Origin: Pseudarthrobacter sp.
GTDB lineage: Bacteria > Actinomycetota > Actinomycetes > Actinomycetales > Micrococcaceae
Assembly (NCBI GenBank): GCA_031178005.1
Contig: JAPSJV010000001.1
Location: 186,001 to 250,000, forward strand
Length of the DNA stretch: 64,000 nucleotides
Direction of reading: 5' to 3'
Shown in pieces: positions 49,533 through 59,944 of this stretch. Made by a program: the position numbers and the translations under genes. The notes under the pieces are model-generated. The model ran no database searches and was not told the DNA's origin. It saw nothing but the letters and a program-made list of their open reading frames with translations. Within the stretch, counting starts at the first letter, position 1. Every line of letters begins with the position of its first letter.

Positions 49533-52256
49533 GTGCCAAGCAAGGCCAAAACCGGCAAGAAACTCGTGATTGTGGAGTCTCCGGCCAAGAGCAAGACCAT
49601 CGCCAAGTACTTGGGCGAAGGCTTCATTGTGGAGGCCTCCATTGGTCACATCCGCGACCTGCCACAGCCGTCCGAGCTCCCCGCGGAACTGAAAAAGACG
49701 TCCGTGGGCAAGTTCGCCGTGGACATCGACAACAACTTCAAGCCGTACTACGTGGTGTCGCCGGACAAAAAGAAGAAGGTGGCCGAGCTCAAGGCCGCGC
49801 TCAAGGACGCCGACGCTCTTTACCTCGCAACTGATGGGGACCGCGAAGGAGAAGCCATCGCGTGGCACCTGCTCGAGGTGCTCAAGCCCAAGGTGCCTGT
49901 CTACCGGATGACCTTCGGCGAAATCACCAAGGAAGCCATCCACCGCGCCATGAACAACCTGCGCGATGTCGATTCGGCCCTGGTTGATGCGCAGGAAACC
50001 CGCCGTGTCTTGGACCGCCTGTACGGTTACGAGCTTTCCCCGGTGCTGTGGCGCAAGGTTGCCCGCGGCCTGTCCGCCGGCCGCGTCCAGTCAGTGGTTA
50101 CCCGCATGGTGGTGGACCGCGAACGCGAGCGGATGGCGTTCAAGGCAGCGTCCTACTGGGACCTGACCGGCCAGTTCGGTGCCGATTCCGGTTCGTTCAA
50201 AGCGAAGCTCGCTTCCGTTGACGGCGCCAAGGTTGCCTCCGGCCGCGATTTTAATGACGACGGCGTACTCACCGCCCGCAATGCCGTGCACCTCAACGAG
50301 GAACTCGCCACCTCGCTTGCCTCCGGGCTCCAGGATGCGGACTTCCGCGTCCGCTCCGTGGACACCAAGCCGTACACGCGCCGTCCTGCCGCGCCGTTCA
50401 CCACCTCCACGCTGCAGCAGGAGGCCGGCCGCAAGCTGCGCTTCTCCTCCAAGAGCACCATGCAGGTTGCCCAGCGCCTGTATGAAAACGGCTACATCAC
50501 CTATATGCGTACCGACTCCTCGGCACTGAGCAACGAGGCCGTCACCGCGGCCCGCCGCCAGGCCTCCGAGCTCTACGGTCCCGAGTACGTGCCGCAGTCA
50601 CCGCGCGTCTACGCCAACAAGGCCGCCAACGCGCAGGAAGCCCACGAGGCCATCCGCCCCGCCGGTGACTCCTTCCGCACCCCCGCCCAGGTGGCCAAGC
50701 AGCTCTCCGGCGACGAATTCCGGCTCTACGAACTGATCTGGAAGCGCACCGTCGCCTCGCAGATGGCTGATGCCAAGGGTTCGACGGCGACCATCCGCCT
50801 GGGTGCCACGGCAACAGACGGCCGCGGTGCCGAATTCTCCGCCTCCGGCACCGTCATTACCTTCCCCGGCTTCCTTGCCGCTTATGAAGAAGGCAAGGAT
50901 GAGAGCCGTGGCGACGACGACTCCGATGAGGCCCGCCGGCTGCCGAACGTGGCCAAGGATGATGCGCTGACGGCGTCGGGCATTACCGCCGTCGGGCACG
51001 AAACATCCCCGCCGCCGCGCTACACGGAAGCCTCGCTGACCGCCGAACTGGAAAAGAAGGGCATCGGTCGGCCGTCCACCTACGCCTCCACGATTTCCAC
51101 CATCCAGGACCGCGGCTACGTCCGGAAGCAGGGCTCCGCGCTGGTTCCCAGCTGGATCGCGTTCTCCGTGGTGCGCCTGCTCGAACAGCACTTCACCGAC
51201 TATGTGGACTACGAGTTCACGGCAGACATGGAAGGCGACCTGGACAAGATTGCCAACGGTGACGCCGTGGGCGCCGCCTGGCTGAAGCACTTCTACTACG
51301 GTGAAGACGCGGAGCCCGGCCTGCTGGACATCGTGAACAACCTCGGCGAAATCGACGCCCGCGAGATCAACTCCGTGCCGATCACCGAGGGCATCACGCT
51401 CCGCGTGGGTAAGTTCGGGCCGTACCTGGAAAGCTCCATCCCCACCGTTGATCCGAAGACCGGCGAGATCGTCGAATCCGCCCGCGCCAACGTTCCCGAG
51501 GACCTGGCACCGGATGAGCTCACGCCCGCCAAGGCCAAGGAACTGATGGAGACGGCGGCACCCGAGGAACGCGTGCTGGGCGCCGATCCGCACACCGGGC
51601 ACACCGTCGTGGCCAAGAACGGCCGCTACGGCGCCTACGTCACCGAGGTCATCCCGGAGATGACCGAGGAACAGCTGGCCAACCAGCCCGTCGAGTACTA
51701 CAAGAACGGCAAGCCCAAGCCGCCGAAGAAGCCCGTCAAGGCCAAACCACGCACCGGTTCGCTGTTCAAGTCCATGACCGTGGACTCTGTGACGCTGGAT
51801 GAAGCCCTTCAGCTGATGAGCCTGCCCCGCGCGCTGGGCGAGGACGCAGAAGGCAACCTCATCACGGTGCAGAACGGCCGTTTCGGTCCGTACCTGAAGA
51901 AGGGCACGGATTCCCGGTCCATCGGCACCGAAGAGGAAATCTTCACGATCACGCTGGATCAGGCCCTCGAAATCTACTCCCAGCCCAAGCAGCGCGGTGC
52001 CCGTGCCGCCGTGCCGCCGCTGGCCGAGTTCGGTCCGGACCCGGTCTCGGAGAAGAACATCGTGGTGAAGGAAGGCCGCTTCGGCCCGTACATCACCGAC
52101 GGCGTCACCAACATCACGGTGCCGCGCTCCACGTCCCTGGAGGAGCTGACCCGCGAGCAGGCCATCGAACTGCTGGCCGAGAAGCGCGCCAAGGGCCCGG
52201 TCAAGCGCACCACCACACGCAAGGCACCGGCCCGGAAGACTGCGGCGAAGAAGTAG
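49533..52256 (+). CDS. topA: DNA topoisomerase I
   Basis: KLVIVESPAKSKTIAKYLGEGFIVEASIGHIRDLPQ, LATDGDREGEAIAWHL, YITYMRTDSSALS, GRPSTYASTISTIQDRGYV, repeated C-terminal domains. Confidence 0.97.
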   Translation: MPSKAKTGKKLVIVESPAKSKTIAKYLGEGFIVEASIGHIRDLPQPSELPAELKKTSVGKFAVDIDNNFKPYYVVSPDKKKKVAELKAALKDADALYLATDGDREGEAIAWHLLEVLKPKVPVYRMTFGEITKEAIHRAMNNLRDVDSALVDAQETRRVLDRLYGYELSPVLWRKVARGLSAGRVQSVVTRMVVDRERERMAFKAASYWDLTGQFGADSGSFKAKLASVDGAKVASGRDFNDDGVLTARNAVHLNEELATSLASGLQDADFRVRSVDTKPYTRRPAAPFTTSTLQQEAGRKLRFSSKSTMQVAQRLYENGYITYMRTDSSALSNEAVTAARRQASELYGPEYVPQSPRVYANKAANAQEAHEAIRPAGDSFRTPAQVAKQLSGDEFRLYELIWKRTVASQMADAKGSTATIRLGATATDGRGAEFSASGTVITFPGFLAAYEEGKDESRGDDDSDEARRLPNVAKDDALTASGITAVGHETSPPPRYTEASLTAELEKKGIGRPSTYASTISTIQDRGYVRKQGSALVPSWIAFSVVRLLEQHFTDYVDYEFTADMEGDLDKIANGDAVGAAWLKHFYYGEDAEPGLLDIVNNLGEIDAREINSVPITEGITLRVGKFGPYLESSIPTVDPKTGEIVESARANVPEDLAPDELTPAKAKELMETAAPEERVLGADPHTGHTVVAKNGRYGAYVTEVIPEMTEEQLANQPVEYYKNGKPKPPKKPVKAKPRTGSLFKSMTVDSVTLDEALQLMSLPRALGEDAEGNLITVQNGRFGPYLKKGTDSRSIGTEEEIFTITLDQALEIYSQPKQRGARAAVPPLAEFGPDPVSEKNIVVKEGRFGPYITDGVTNITVPRSTSLEELTREQAIELLAEKRAKGPVKRTTTRKAPARKTAAKK

Positions 52257-52266
52257 GGCCGGTTCC

Positions 52267-52288
52267 GGTGGTTGAGCTTGTCGAAACC
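52267..52288 (+). repeat. Single copy of dispersed intergenic repeat GGTGGTTGAGCTTGTCGAAACC
   Basis: Between co-directional topA and the SseB-like gene; same motif at 54888..54960 and 59945..60070. Confidence 0.85.
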
Positions 52289-52312
52289 AGCGCAACGTGA
52301 TCGGGTAGATGT

Positions 52313-52741
52313 ATGACTGAACAGCCAGCACACATCGATTCCACACCCCTGAACGAGCTTGAGGAGAAGCTTGCCTTGGGCGACCAGCCCGGCGGCAGCC
52401 CCGTGGACGTGATCCTCGCGTTCCTCAACAGCGAGGTCTACGTCGTCAGCGGGGACGGCATCGAAGGTGCCGATTCCGAGGTGCAGCCGCTGGTCCTGGC
52501 CAACGCCGACGGCGATCCCGTCCTGGCAGTGTTCTCGCACCCCAGCCGCGTGGATGAGCCGTACCTCGAAGCCGCTCCGAACATCCTGGGCACCCAGGGC
52601 GCTGCCATCATCGCCAATATCGGTGATGAGCTGGGTATGGTGATCAACCCGGGTGCGGCTTACGGCTTCGAGATCAACCCTGAAGGCATCGCCAACATCA
52701 AGCGCGACTTCAAGCGCACGGACGACGACGCAGCCGAATAA
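52313..52741 (+). CDS. SseB-family-like protein
   Basis: LEEKLALGDQPGGSPVDVILAFLNSEVYVVSG...AYGFEINPEGIANIKRDF. Confidence 0.7.
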   Translation: MTEQPAHIDSTPLNELEEKLALGDQPGGSPVDVILAFLNSEVYVVSGDGIEGADSEVQPLVLANADGDPVLAVFSHPSRVDEPYLEAAPNILGTQGAAIIANIGDELGMVINPGAAYGFEINPEGIANIKRDFKRTDDDAAE

Positions 52742-52817
52742 GTCCCGTACATAGCCTGGGCAGTGGATTCGGCTGCCCCGGTTATGTCAGGCGCGGACGG
52801 ACCGCAATAATGGCACC

Positions 52818-53825
52818 ATGCGTCTAGGCGTCCTCGATATAGGGTCCAATACTGTCCACCTGCTCCTTGTGGACGCCCACCCCGGTGCCAAACCGGCGGC
52901 GTTCGCGTCCCATAAGCGTCCGCTGTCCCTGGTGCAGTATCTCGACGGCGACGGCAACATCAGCGATGCCGGCCAGCAGGAACTCATCGAGTTTGTCCTG
53001 GAAGCCTGGGAATTTGCCGCCAAGCACAAGGCAGAAGACCTGCTGGCCTTTTGTACATCGGCCATCCGCGAAGCCACCAACGGGCTTGAGGTGCTGGCCA
53101 GGGTCAAGCACGAAACCACAGTGACCCTGCAGGAACTCAGCGGCAGCGATGAAGCATCCATGACCTTTTTCGCGGTCCGCCGTTGGTATGGCTGGGGCGC
53201 TGGACCCATCCTGGACCTGGACATCGGTGGCGGTTCATTTGAAATGGCTTTCGGGGAGGATGAGCTGCCCGCGCTGGCTACCTCGGTACCGCTTGGCGCA
53301 AGCCGCCTCACCAGGGACTGGCTGGAGCAGGACCCGCCCACCGCCCGCAGTGTCAAGGAGCTACGCCGCTACATCGCGGCTACGCTCAAGCCCGCTGTCC
53401 GCCAGTTTGAGGCCCTGGGCAGGCCCAACCTGACCGCAGGGACCTCCAAGACGTTCCGGTCGCTGGCCCGGATCGCCGGTGCCGCGCCAAGCGCGGCCGG
53501 GCCCTACGTCCGCCGTGAGCTGCGGGCCACGGACCTTGGCATCTGGACCCAGCGGATTTCTGCAATGACGGTGGAGGACCGGCTGTACCTGCCTGGTGTT
53601 TCCGAGGCCCGCGCCAAGCAGCTGCTGGCCGGCGCCTTAGTGGCAGAAGCCGCGCTGGAGCAGTTCAACCTCAAGAAGATCCGGATCTGTCCGTGGGCCC
53701 TTCGTGAAGGCCTCATCCTGCGCCGGCTGGACCAGCTGGTGTTTGACGGACCGCTTGGGCCGGCGCCGCACGTAATACCTTCCGTAACAAATCTGTCCAG
53801 TGTCGCCGACGGATTGGCCGGTTAA
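52818..53825 (+). CDS. Ppx/GppA-family phosphatase
   Basis: RLGVLDIGSNTVHLLLVDA, DIGGGSFEMAFG, LGASRLTRD. Confidence 0.92.
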   Translation: MRLGVLDIGSNTVHLLLVDAHPGAKPAAFASHKRPLSLVQYLDGDGNISDAGQQELIEFVLEAWEFAAKHKAEDLLAFCTSAIREATNGLEVLARVKHETTVTLQELSGSDEASMTFFAVRRWYGWGAGPILDLDIGGGSFEMAFGEDELPALATSVPLGASRLTRDWLEQDPPTARSVKELRRYIAATLKPAVRQFEALGRPNLTAGTSKTFRSLARIAGAAPSAAGPYVRRELRATDLGIWTQRISAMTVEDRLYLPGVSEARAKQLLAGALVAEAALEQFNLKKIRICPWALREGLILRRLDQLVFDGPLGPAPHVIPSVTNLSSVADGLAG

Positions 53826-54045
53826 AAGAGTTGGCACCGGCGGACCGCTGCAGGGAAATGGGGGAAAACCCGCTGCAGCCCACCGGTGCCTGGCAAACAT
53901 CCCCATGCTTGCCTCATCACTCGCACCCTCAATGAGGTACTAACTACGTTAGGCAGTGAAGATGTGCATTGCCTTGGGTAAGGATGGGAGCTTGCTGTGA
54001 ATCCCGGATTCCTCAGCTCTTGCGGCCAACTGCCATGATGGAACC

Positions 54046-54879
54046 ATGAGCAACCGAATCGCATTCCTTGGCTGTGGATCCATGAACGAGGCCATTCTTG
54101 GCGGGCTGCTGGAGGGTGGTGCGGATCCGGCAGACATCGTTGCCACCGTCCGCCGCGCTGAACGTGCCGCGGAACTCGCGGAGCGCCATCCCGGCATCAT
54201 GGCCATAGCCGGGGCCGAGGAACCGGACAATAACAAACAGGCAGCCACCGGCTCCGCCGTCGTCATCCTTGGCGTGAAGCCCGTGGGCATCGCAGAACTG
54301 GCCCGGGAAATCAGCAGTTCCCTCGCGCCGACCACAGTAGTGGTCAGCGTTGCCGCGGCAGTATCCATTGCCCAGTTGGAAGCAGCCCTGCCCGCCGGCC
54401 AGCCTGTGATCCGTTCCATGCCGAACACTCCCGCAAGGCTGGGCCGTGGCGTCATCTCGGTATCTCCAGGCACCCACTGCACCCCGGCGCAACTGCAGCA
54501 CGTCAAGGACGTCCTGGCGGCCGCGGGCAAGGTTGTTGAGGTTCCGGAGGAGCAGGTCGACGCTCTGTCCGCGATCAGCGGCTCAGGGCCCGCCTACGCC
54601 TTCTACCTGGCCGAGGCAATGGCCGCGGCCGGCGTTGAGCTGGGCCTGGACCCTGAACTGTCGTTGCTGCTGGCCCGCGAAACCGTGGCCGGTGCAGGTT
54701 TTATGCTGGCCGAGCCCGGTGCCGATCCCACCGCGCTGCGCGTTGCAGTCAGCAGCCCCAACGGCACTACCGAACGGGCCATCGCAACGTTTGACGAGCG
54801 CGGCATCCCGGCCATAATCGCTGCCGGGGCCAAGGCCGCAGCGGACAGGGCGGCGGAGATCACCAAGCAGCTGGGCTAA
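54046..54879 (+). CDS. proC: Pyrroline-5-carboxylate reductase
   Basis: IAFLGCGSMNEAILGGLL, VIRSMPNTPARLGRGVIS, ISGSGPAYAFYLAEAM. Confidence 0.95.
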   Translation: MSNRIAFLGCGSMNEAILGGLLEGGADPADIVATVRRAERAAELAERHPGIMAIAGAEEPDNNKQAATGSAVVILGVKPVGIAELAREISSSLAPTTVVVSVAAAVSIAQLEAALPAGQPVIRSMPNTPARLGRGVISVSPGTHCTPAQLQHVKDVLAAAGKVVEVPEEQVDALSAISGSGPAYAFYLAEAMAAAGVELGLDPELSLLLARETVAGAGFMLAEPGADPTALRVAVSSPNGTTERAIATFDERGIPAIIAAGAKAAADRAAEITKQLG

Positions 54880-54887
54880 CCGTCGCT

Positions 54888-54960
54888 GGTGGTTGAGCTT
54901 GTCGCTGGTGGTTGAGCTTGTCGAAACCCGACAAGCTCAGTTTCGACAAGCTCAACCACC
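54888..54960. repeat. Array of GGTGGTTGAGCTTGTCG(AAACC) copies, inverted, between convergent genes
   Basis: Two forward copies followed by reverse copies (GACAAGCTCAG, TTTCGACAAGCTCAACCACC); forms a long palindrome. Confidence 0.9.
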
Positions 54961-54965
54961 AGTTG

Positions 54966-55652
54966 TTACGGCCTGGCCGCGAACCGTTCCAGGAGGTCCA
55001 CATGGCCGGACACAATCAGCATGTCGCGGGCGGACACCTTGGTTTCCGGCCGGGCATAGGTGAAGTCCTCGCCCGGTGATTTCACACCCACGATGGTGAT
55101 GCCGTATTTGCTGCGCACCTTGGATTCCTCAAGGGTGAAGCCTACGGTTTCGCGTGGCGGATACATTTTCACGATGGCAAAGTCGTCGTCGAACTCGATG
55201 AAGTCCAGCATCCGGCCGGAAACCAGGTGCGCCGCCCGGACGCCGGCATCGGCCTCAGGATAAATGACGTGGTTGGCTCCGATCCGGGTGAGGATTTTGC
55301 CGTGCGAGGGCGTAATGGCCTTAACCCACAAGTGCTCGATGCCCAGATCCACCAGGTTCACGGTGATCAGCACCGAGGATTCGATGGACGTGCCCACCCC
55401 AACCACTGCGGAACTGAACTCCTGCGCACCCAGCTGGCGGAGTGCGTCCATGTTGGTGGCGTCGGCCTCAACGACGTGGGTGAGTTGCGGGGCCCATTTT
55501 TGCACCAGCGCACGGTCCCGCTCAATGGCCAGGACCTCGCGGCCCTGCTTCACCAGCTGCTCGGCTGTGGCCGACCCGAACCGGCCCAGGCCAATGACCA
55601 GGACGGGGGCGTTGTGGGCTGGCCGGTTGACCGCCCCTGATGAACTAGCCAA
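54966..55652 (-). CDS. TrkA/KtrA-family potassium uptake NAD-binding protein
   Basis: VLVIGLGRFGSATAEQLVKQGREVLAIERD RCK-N plus TrkA-C; TTG start overlapping the trkH-like stop. Confidence 0.9.
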   Translation of the reverse strand: MASSSGAVNRPAHNAPVLVIGLGRFGSATAEQLVKQGREVLAIERDRALVQKWAPQLTHVVEADATNMDALRQLGAQEFSSAVVGVGTSIESSVLITVNLVDLGIEHLWVKAITPSHGKILTRIGANHVIYPEADAGVRAAHLVSGRMLDFIEFDDDFAIVKMYPPRETVGFTLEESKVRSKYGITIVGVKSPGEDFTYARPETKVSARDMLIVSGHVDLLERFAARP

Positions 55653-57078
55653 TGATGGGCCTCTCTTCGGGATAACTGAATAGTTGGCTGCGCTGGCGCA
55701 AGGCCAGCGCCGCCGCGAGCGTAACCGTGCCGACCCGGCCCATGAACATGAGGGCCGAGAGGACGTACGCTCCGGCCGGTGGTGCCTCCGCACTGAGGTT
55801 GGTACTCAGGCCGCAGGTGGCAAAAGCGGAAATTGCTTCGAACAGCACCCGGTCCAGGGGTTCACCCGTAATGGACAGCAAAAGGAACGAACCAACTGAT
55901 ACCAGCGTAGCGCCGGCGACGATGACCGAGATGGCCACACGCATGGCCCCTTGGGGAATGGTGCGGCCATGGACCTTGACGTCCGCGTCGCCGCGAGCCT
56001 CGGCAGCAATGGCCAGGAACATGATGGCGATCGTGGTGACCTTGATGCCGCCGGCCGTGGATGCGGAACCGCCACCCGCGAACATCAGGGCGTCGCTCAA
56101 CAACATGGTGGTGGATTCCATGTGGTTCTGGTCTACAAGATTGAACCCACCGGACCGGAGATTAACCGATGCGAAGACAGAATGCAGCAGCTTATCTCCG
56201 AAGGCAAGGCCGCCGATGGTGCGGGTGTTGTCCCACTCCATCATGGCCCACAGCACGCTTCCCGCCGCGAAGAGGATGAGGGAGACCTCAATGGTCAGCT
56301 TGGTGTGGAGGTTCCATCTCTTCCAGTTGAGTCCGTTTTGCTGCAGGACCATAACCACTGGAAAGCCGAGGCTTCCCAGGAATACGCCCACCATGATTGG
56401 AACGAGGATCCACAGGTCATTCTCGAACGGAACGATGCCGTCCGCATGCGCCGTGAAGCCGGCGTTGTTGAAGGAAGAAATGGCGTAAAACAAACCATGC
56501 CAGACGGCGCCACCAATGCTCTCGCCCCGGACAAGGAAACGGGGTATCAGCACCAGGGCAAGCCCGGCCTCAATCACTACGGAGGTGGTGATGACGATCC
56601 GCAGCAGGGTGCCCACCTCGCCCAGGCGCCCGGCCGTGTTCATCGATTGAGCGGCAATAATCTTGCCGCGCACGCCCAGCCGCTTGCTCACCATCAAGGC
56701 CAGGAGCGAGGCAAGGGTCAACGTTCCCAGGCCACCAACGAAGATGGCGATCAGGATGACCAGTTGTCCAAAGAAGGACCAATGCAGCGCCGTGCTGACC
56801 ACGGTCAAACCAGTCACACAGACTGCTGATACTGCAGTAAACATGGCCTGGTGGAGCGGGGTAACCTGACCGTCGGCCGATGCGGCCGGAAGGGACAGTA
56901 AGGCGGTGAACAGCAACACCACAACGGCGAACACCGTCAGGGCAAGCCGGGCGGGTGAAGTGTTGGCGATGTCGTCGACGAAGTTCCGCAGCCGCGGAAA
57001 GATGCCGAGGCCTTCCCGCTCAGGTTCCGCGGGATGCCAGCGGGCCGGGCTCCGGGGCGCTGACTGGCGTTCCGTCAT
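55645..57078 (-). CDS. TrkH/KtrB-family potassium transporter
   Basis: SAVCVTGLTVVSTALHWSFFGQLVILIAIFVGGLGTLTLA, SSFNNAGFTA, GGGSASTAGGIKVTT, AFATCGLST. Confidence 0.93.
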   Translation of the reverse strand: MTERQSAPRSPARWHPAEPEREGLGIFPRLRNFVDDIANTSPARLALTVFAVVVLLFTALLSLPAASADGQVTPLHQAMFTAVSAVCVTGLTVVSTALHWSFFGQLVILIAIFVGGLGTLTLASLLALMVSKRLGVRGKIIAAQSMNTAGRLGEVGTLLRIVITTSVVIEAGLALVLIPRFLVRGESIGGAVWHGLFYAISSFNNAGFTAHADGIVPFENDLWILVPIMVGVFLGSLGFPVVMVLQQNGLNWKRWNLHTKLTIEVSLILFAAGSVLWAMMEWDNTRTIGGLAFGDKLLHSVFASVNLRSGGFNLVDQNHMESTTMLLSDALMFAGGGSASTAGGIKVTTIAIMFLAIAAEARGDADVKVHGRTIPQGAMRVAISVIVAGATLVSVGSFLLLSITGEPLDRVLFEAISAFATCGLSTNLSAEAPPAGAYVLSALMFMGRVGTVTLAAALALRQRSQLFSYPEERPIIG

Positions 57079-57177
57079 GTGTGGCTTTCGTCGGTAGAAA
57101 CTGTTCCCTCAGTAGTAAACCACTAAAACACGCACCGGGCCGGGCTTAGGCGGCACGCCTCAGGTAGCCTGTCCCTG

Positions 57178-58389
57178 ATGACTTTCCTGCCAGGGCTCAG
57201 CAAACCGACCCCACCGACGACGGTGGTGTGGGATCCGTCGCTGATGGCATACAACTTCGGCCCCACTCATCCCATGTCTCCGGTACGGCTGGACCTGACC
57301 GCCCGGCTGGCCCGCAGCCTCGGCCTGCTGGACCTGGAACATGTCCGGGTGGAGGCACCCGAGGTGGCTGCCGACGTCGAACTTAAGACTGTCCACAGCA
57401 GCGAGTTCATCGACGCCGTCCGCCGGGTCAGCATTGATCCCACCCTTCCTGACGAAGAGCACGGGCTGGGCACGGAGGATGACCCCGCGTTCGAAGGCAT
57501 GCATGAAGCCTCGGCCAGGCTGGCCGGCGGATCGCTGCTGGCGGCCTCGGCAATCCTGGACGGCAGCGCACTTCACGCGGTGAATTTCGCGGGCGGCATG
57601 CACCATGCGGCCCGGGGGAAGGCCAGCGGCTTCTGCATCTACAACGACGCCGCGCTGGCCATCCAGAAACTGCTCGACGGCGGCATCACCCGGGTGGCAT
57701 ATATCGACGTCGATGCGCACCATGGTGACGGCACCGAAAGCATTTTCTGGGACGACCCCCGTGTCCTCACGATTTCCCTGCACGAATCCGGGGTGAGCCT
57801 GTTCCCCGGCACGGGCTTTGCCGACGAGACCGGCGGGCCGCTTGCCCAAGGCAGCGCCGTTAACGTTGCCCTGCCCGCCGGAACCAGCGATGCCGGTTGG
57901 CTGAGGGCCTTCCACGCCGTTGTGCCGCAGCTGGTGGGTGCCTTTGCCCCGGAGGTAATCGTGAGCCAGCACGGCTGCGATTCGCACCGGCTGGACCCTC
58001 TGACGCACTTGAATATCAGCGTGGACGGCCAGCGCGAAGCCGTTACTGCAATTGGCCAACTGGCTGAGCGCTACTGCGAGGGGCGCTGGATTTCGACCGG
58101 CGGCGGCGGATACCACGTCACCGGGGTGGTCCCCAGATCCTGGAGCCACCTGATCGCGATTGCGGCGGGCCGGCCCGTCCCGCTGAAAACTCCAGTACCG
58201 GAGGACTGGCGGCGCTACGTCGAGGAGAAATTCGGGGCCGAAACACCGGCCCTGATGGGAGATGACGTGGAGCTGTGGTGGCGTTCCTGGGAAGTCGGCT
58301 TCGACCCCAACGACGCCATTGACCGGACCGTGATGGCCACCCGGAAGGCAGTATTCCCCTTCCACGGGCTGGACCCCTGGTACGACTAG
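57178..58389 (+). CDS. acuC: Acetoin utilization AcuC-like histone deacetylase family protein
   Basis: NFGPTHPMSPVRLDLTARL, GGMHHAARGKASGFCIYNDAALAI, AYIDVDAHHGDGTESIFWDD, QHGCDSH. Confidence 0.93.
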   Translation: MTFLPGLSKPTPPTTVVWDPSLMAYNFGPTHPMSPVRLDLTARLARSLGLLDLEHVRVEAPEVAADVELKTVHSSEFIDAVRRVSIDPTLPDEEHGLGTEDDPAFEGMHEASARLAGGSLLAASAILDGSALHAVNFAGGMHHAARGKASGFCIYNDAALAIQKLLDGGITRVAYIDVDAHHGDGTESIFWDDPRVLTISLHESGVSLFPGTGFADETGGPLAQGSAVNVALPAGTSDAGWLRAFHAVVPQLVGAFAPEVIVSQHGCDSHRLDPLTHLNISVDGQREAVTAIGQLAERYCEGRWISTGGGGYHVTGVVPRSWSHLIAIAAGRPVPLKTPVPEDWRRYVEEKFGAETPALMGDDVELWWRSWEVGFDPNDAIDRTVMATRKAVFPFHGLDPWYD

Positions 58390-58500
58390 GGCGGGACGGG
58401 ATACCTGGGGTCAACGGCCTTGCCCGGGTGGCGGTTCTGCAGCATGACCACGAATCCATGGTCGAGAAATATTTGCATTTCCTCCCCTCGAGCCAGCGAT

Positions 58501-58544
58501 AACAAAAAGAAATGCTGCCTGCCGGTGTAGTCGGCAGGCAGCAT
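58501..58544 (-). terminator. Rho-independent terminator for the minus-strand gene 58616..59083
   Basis: Perfect 13-bp stem ATGCTGCCTGCCG / CGGCAGGCAGCAT with a 7-nt loop (58512..58544), then TTTCTTTTTG on the minus strand. Confidence 0.92.
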
Positions 58545-58615
58545 CTTCCACTTTTGAGGCGACCGCCAGCACGTGTCTCTATTGGAAGGCGGTTTACTGG
58601 CAATCAAGTCGGAAA

Positions 58616-59083
58616 TTAATGGAATTGCACCGTAATCGGTGAATAGCCACTGCCGCTGTTGGCATACACATAGCCGTTGTCGGTTGACCAAAAGGAGAGT
58701 TGTGCGCTGGTGTACAGGGAAGTCAGGACGTTTCCGTTGAGCGTCCAGCCGCGGGCCCCGTTCCAGTTGTAGAAGCCCACGTTGTTATTCCTATCGCTGA
58801 CCGAGAGGTACCGGGACGTGTCTGCGGCGTTGCGATAGTAGAGGACCTGTTTGTAAACGTAGGCCTCAAGCGACACTGCGGCGTTCTGTGTTGCGATGCA
58901 CCACTGGCTGGAGTCTTGCCCCAGCCAGCCGATGGAGGCCCCGTTTACGAAGAGTTCGACCGTCTGGGCGGCTCCGACCGTGGCCGCTGCAACAGCTTCC
59001 ACGTCCGGTTCGGACTCGATCTGGGACTGGTCAAACTGGTCCGCGAAGGACCCGGTGGGGATTTCAGGCGCGTCAATTGTCAT
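58616..59083 (-). CDS. Hypothetical protein, beta-rich (155 aa), probably horizontally acquired
   Basis: MTIDAPEIPTGSFADQFDQSQIESEPDVEAVAAATVGAAQTVELFVNGASIGWLG...YLSVSDRNNNVGFYNWNGARGWTLNG...; AT-rich upstream region and its own terminator. Confidence 0.75.
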   Translation of the reverse strand: MTIDAPEIPTGSFADQFDQSQIESEPDVEAVAAATVGAAQTVELFVNGASIGWLGQDSSQWCIATQNAAVSLEAYVYKQVLYYRNAADTSRYLSVSDRNNNVGFYNWNGARGWTLNGNVLTSLYTSAQLSFWSTDNGYVYANSGSGYSPITVQFH

Positions 59084-59459
59084 GATTGTCTCCTTGTTTG
59101 GTCACATCCAGAAAATGCACTGGCGGCCTGCCCCCACAGCTCGTCAAAACAATTATGACTATTGTTGACTAATTAACTTTATAAATAACGAGAGCAGTTA
59201 ATCTCCAATACAGCTTGATAGTGGCAGTTGACGTCCGGCACGTCAATAGCCTCCCGCATGCATTCTGAAACGGAGCCAGGAGACTGGAAGCGCGGTCCTT
59301 CCTACCGCCGGGGATTCCTTGCAACTTTGCTGCGGGAAACGCCGCTCCGCGGTCAGGATGGCAGCCGCGATCGACTTCCCATCCGGCTTGGAGTTCCTTG
59401 GTTAGGCCCTCCAAAGGCTATGGATGCCTTTTGGCGTATATGTCGCTAGGGTGGAGGGC

Positions 59460-59936
59460 ATGGTGACAGACGACGTATTTGCCGTCATTGCGGAAGGAAC
59501 CAGGAGAGACATCTTGGTTTCTTTGCGCTCGGGGGACAAAGCTGTGGGGGAGTTGGTTGCGGAGCTGCAGGCAAGCCAACCCACGATTTCCAAGCATTTG
59601 AAGGTGCTCCGCGAAGCGGAGCTGGTAACCATGCGTGCCCAAGGCCAGAAGCGGTATTACGCACTGAACACCGCCCCGCTGGAGGGCATCGCGCACTGGC
59701 TCGGCGCCTTCGACGTCGCTGCCGCTGATAGGGCACCCCAGGCCACCACGGCCGGGCCCGCCGATGTCCTGGCCCGCGAAAACGCTGAGCTGAGTCCCGC
59801 CGTCGTGCTGTCCGGAGGTCCGCAGTCCGCCACGGACGACACCGTGCCCCAGCAGATCGGCCGCTCCGTGGGCCGCGCCGCCACCAAAGCCGCGGACCTC
59901 TTCGCCAACCTGCCAAAGTTCGGCCGGAAGAAGTAG
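59460..59936 (+). CDS. ArsR-type winged-helix transcriptional regulator
   Basis: MVTDDVFAVIAEGTRRDILVSLRSGDKAVGELVAELQASQPTISKHLKVLREAELVTMRAQGQKRYYAL. Confidence 0.92.
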   Translation: MVTDDVFAVIAEGTRRDILVSLRSGDKAVGELVAELQASQPTISKHLKVLREAELVTMRAQGQKRYYALNTAPLEGIAHWLGAFDVAAADRAPQATTAGPADVLARENAELSPAVVLSGGPQSATDDTVPQQIGRSVGRAATKAADLFANLPKFGRKK

Positions 59937-59944
59937 CTTCCCCC

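Noticed and set aside
58386-58691. 101-aa minus-strand ORF at the terminator
   Set aside because: Runs through a strong intrinsic terminator and starts inside the better-supported 58616..59083 gene.
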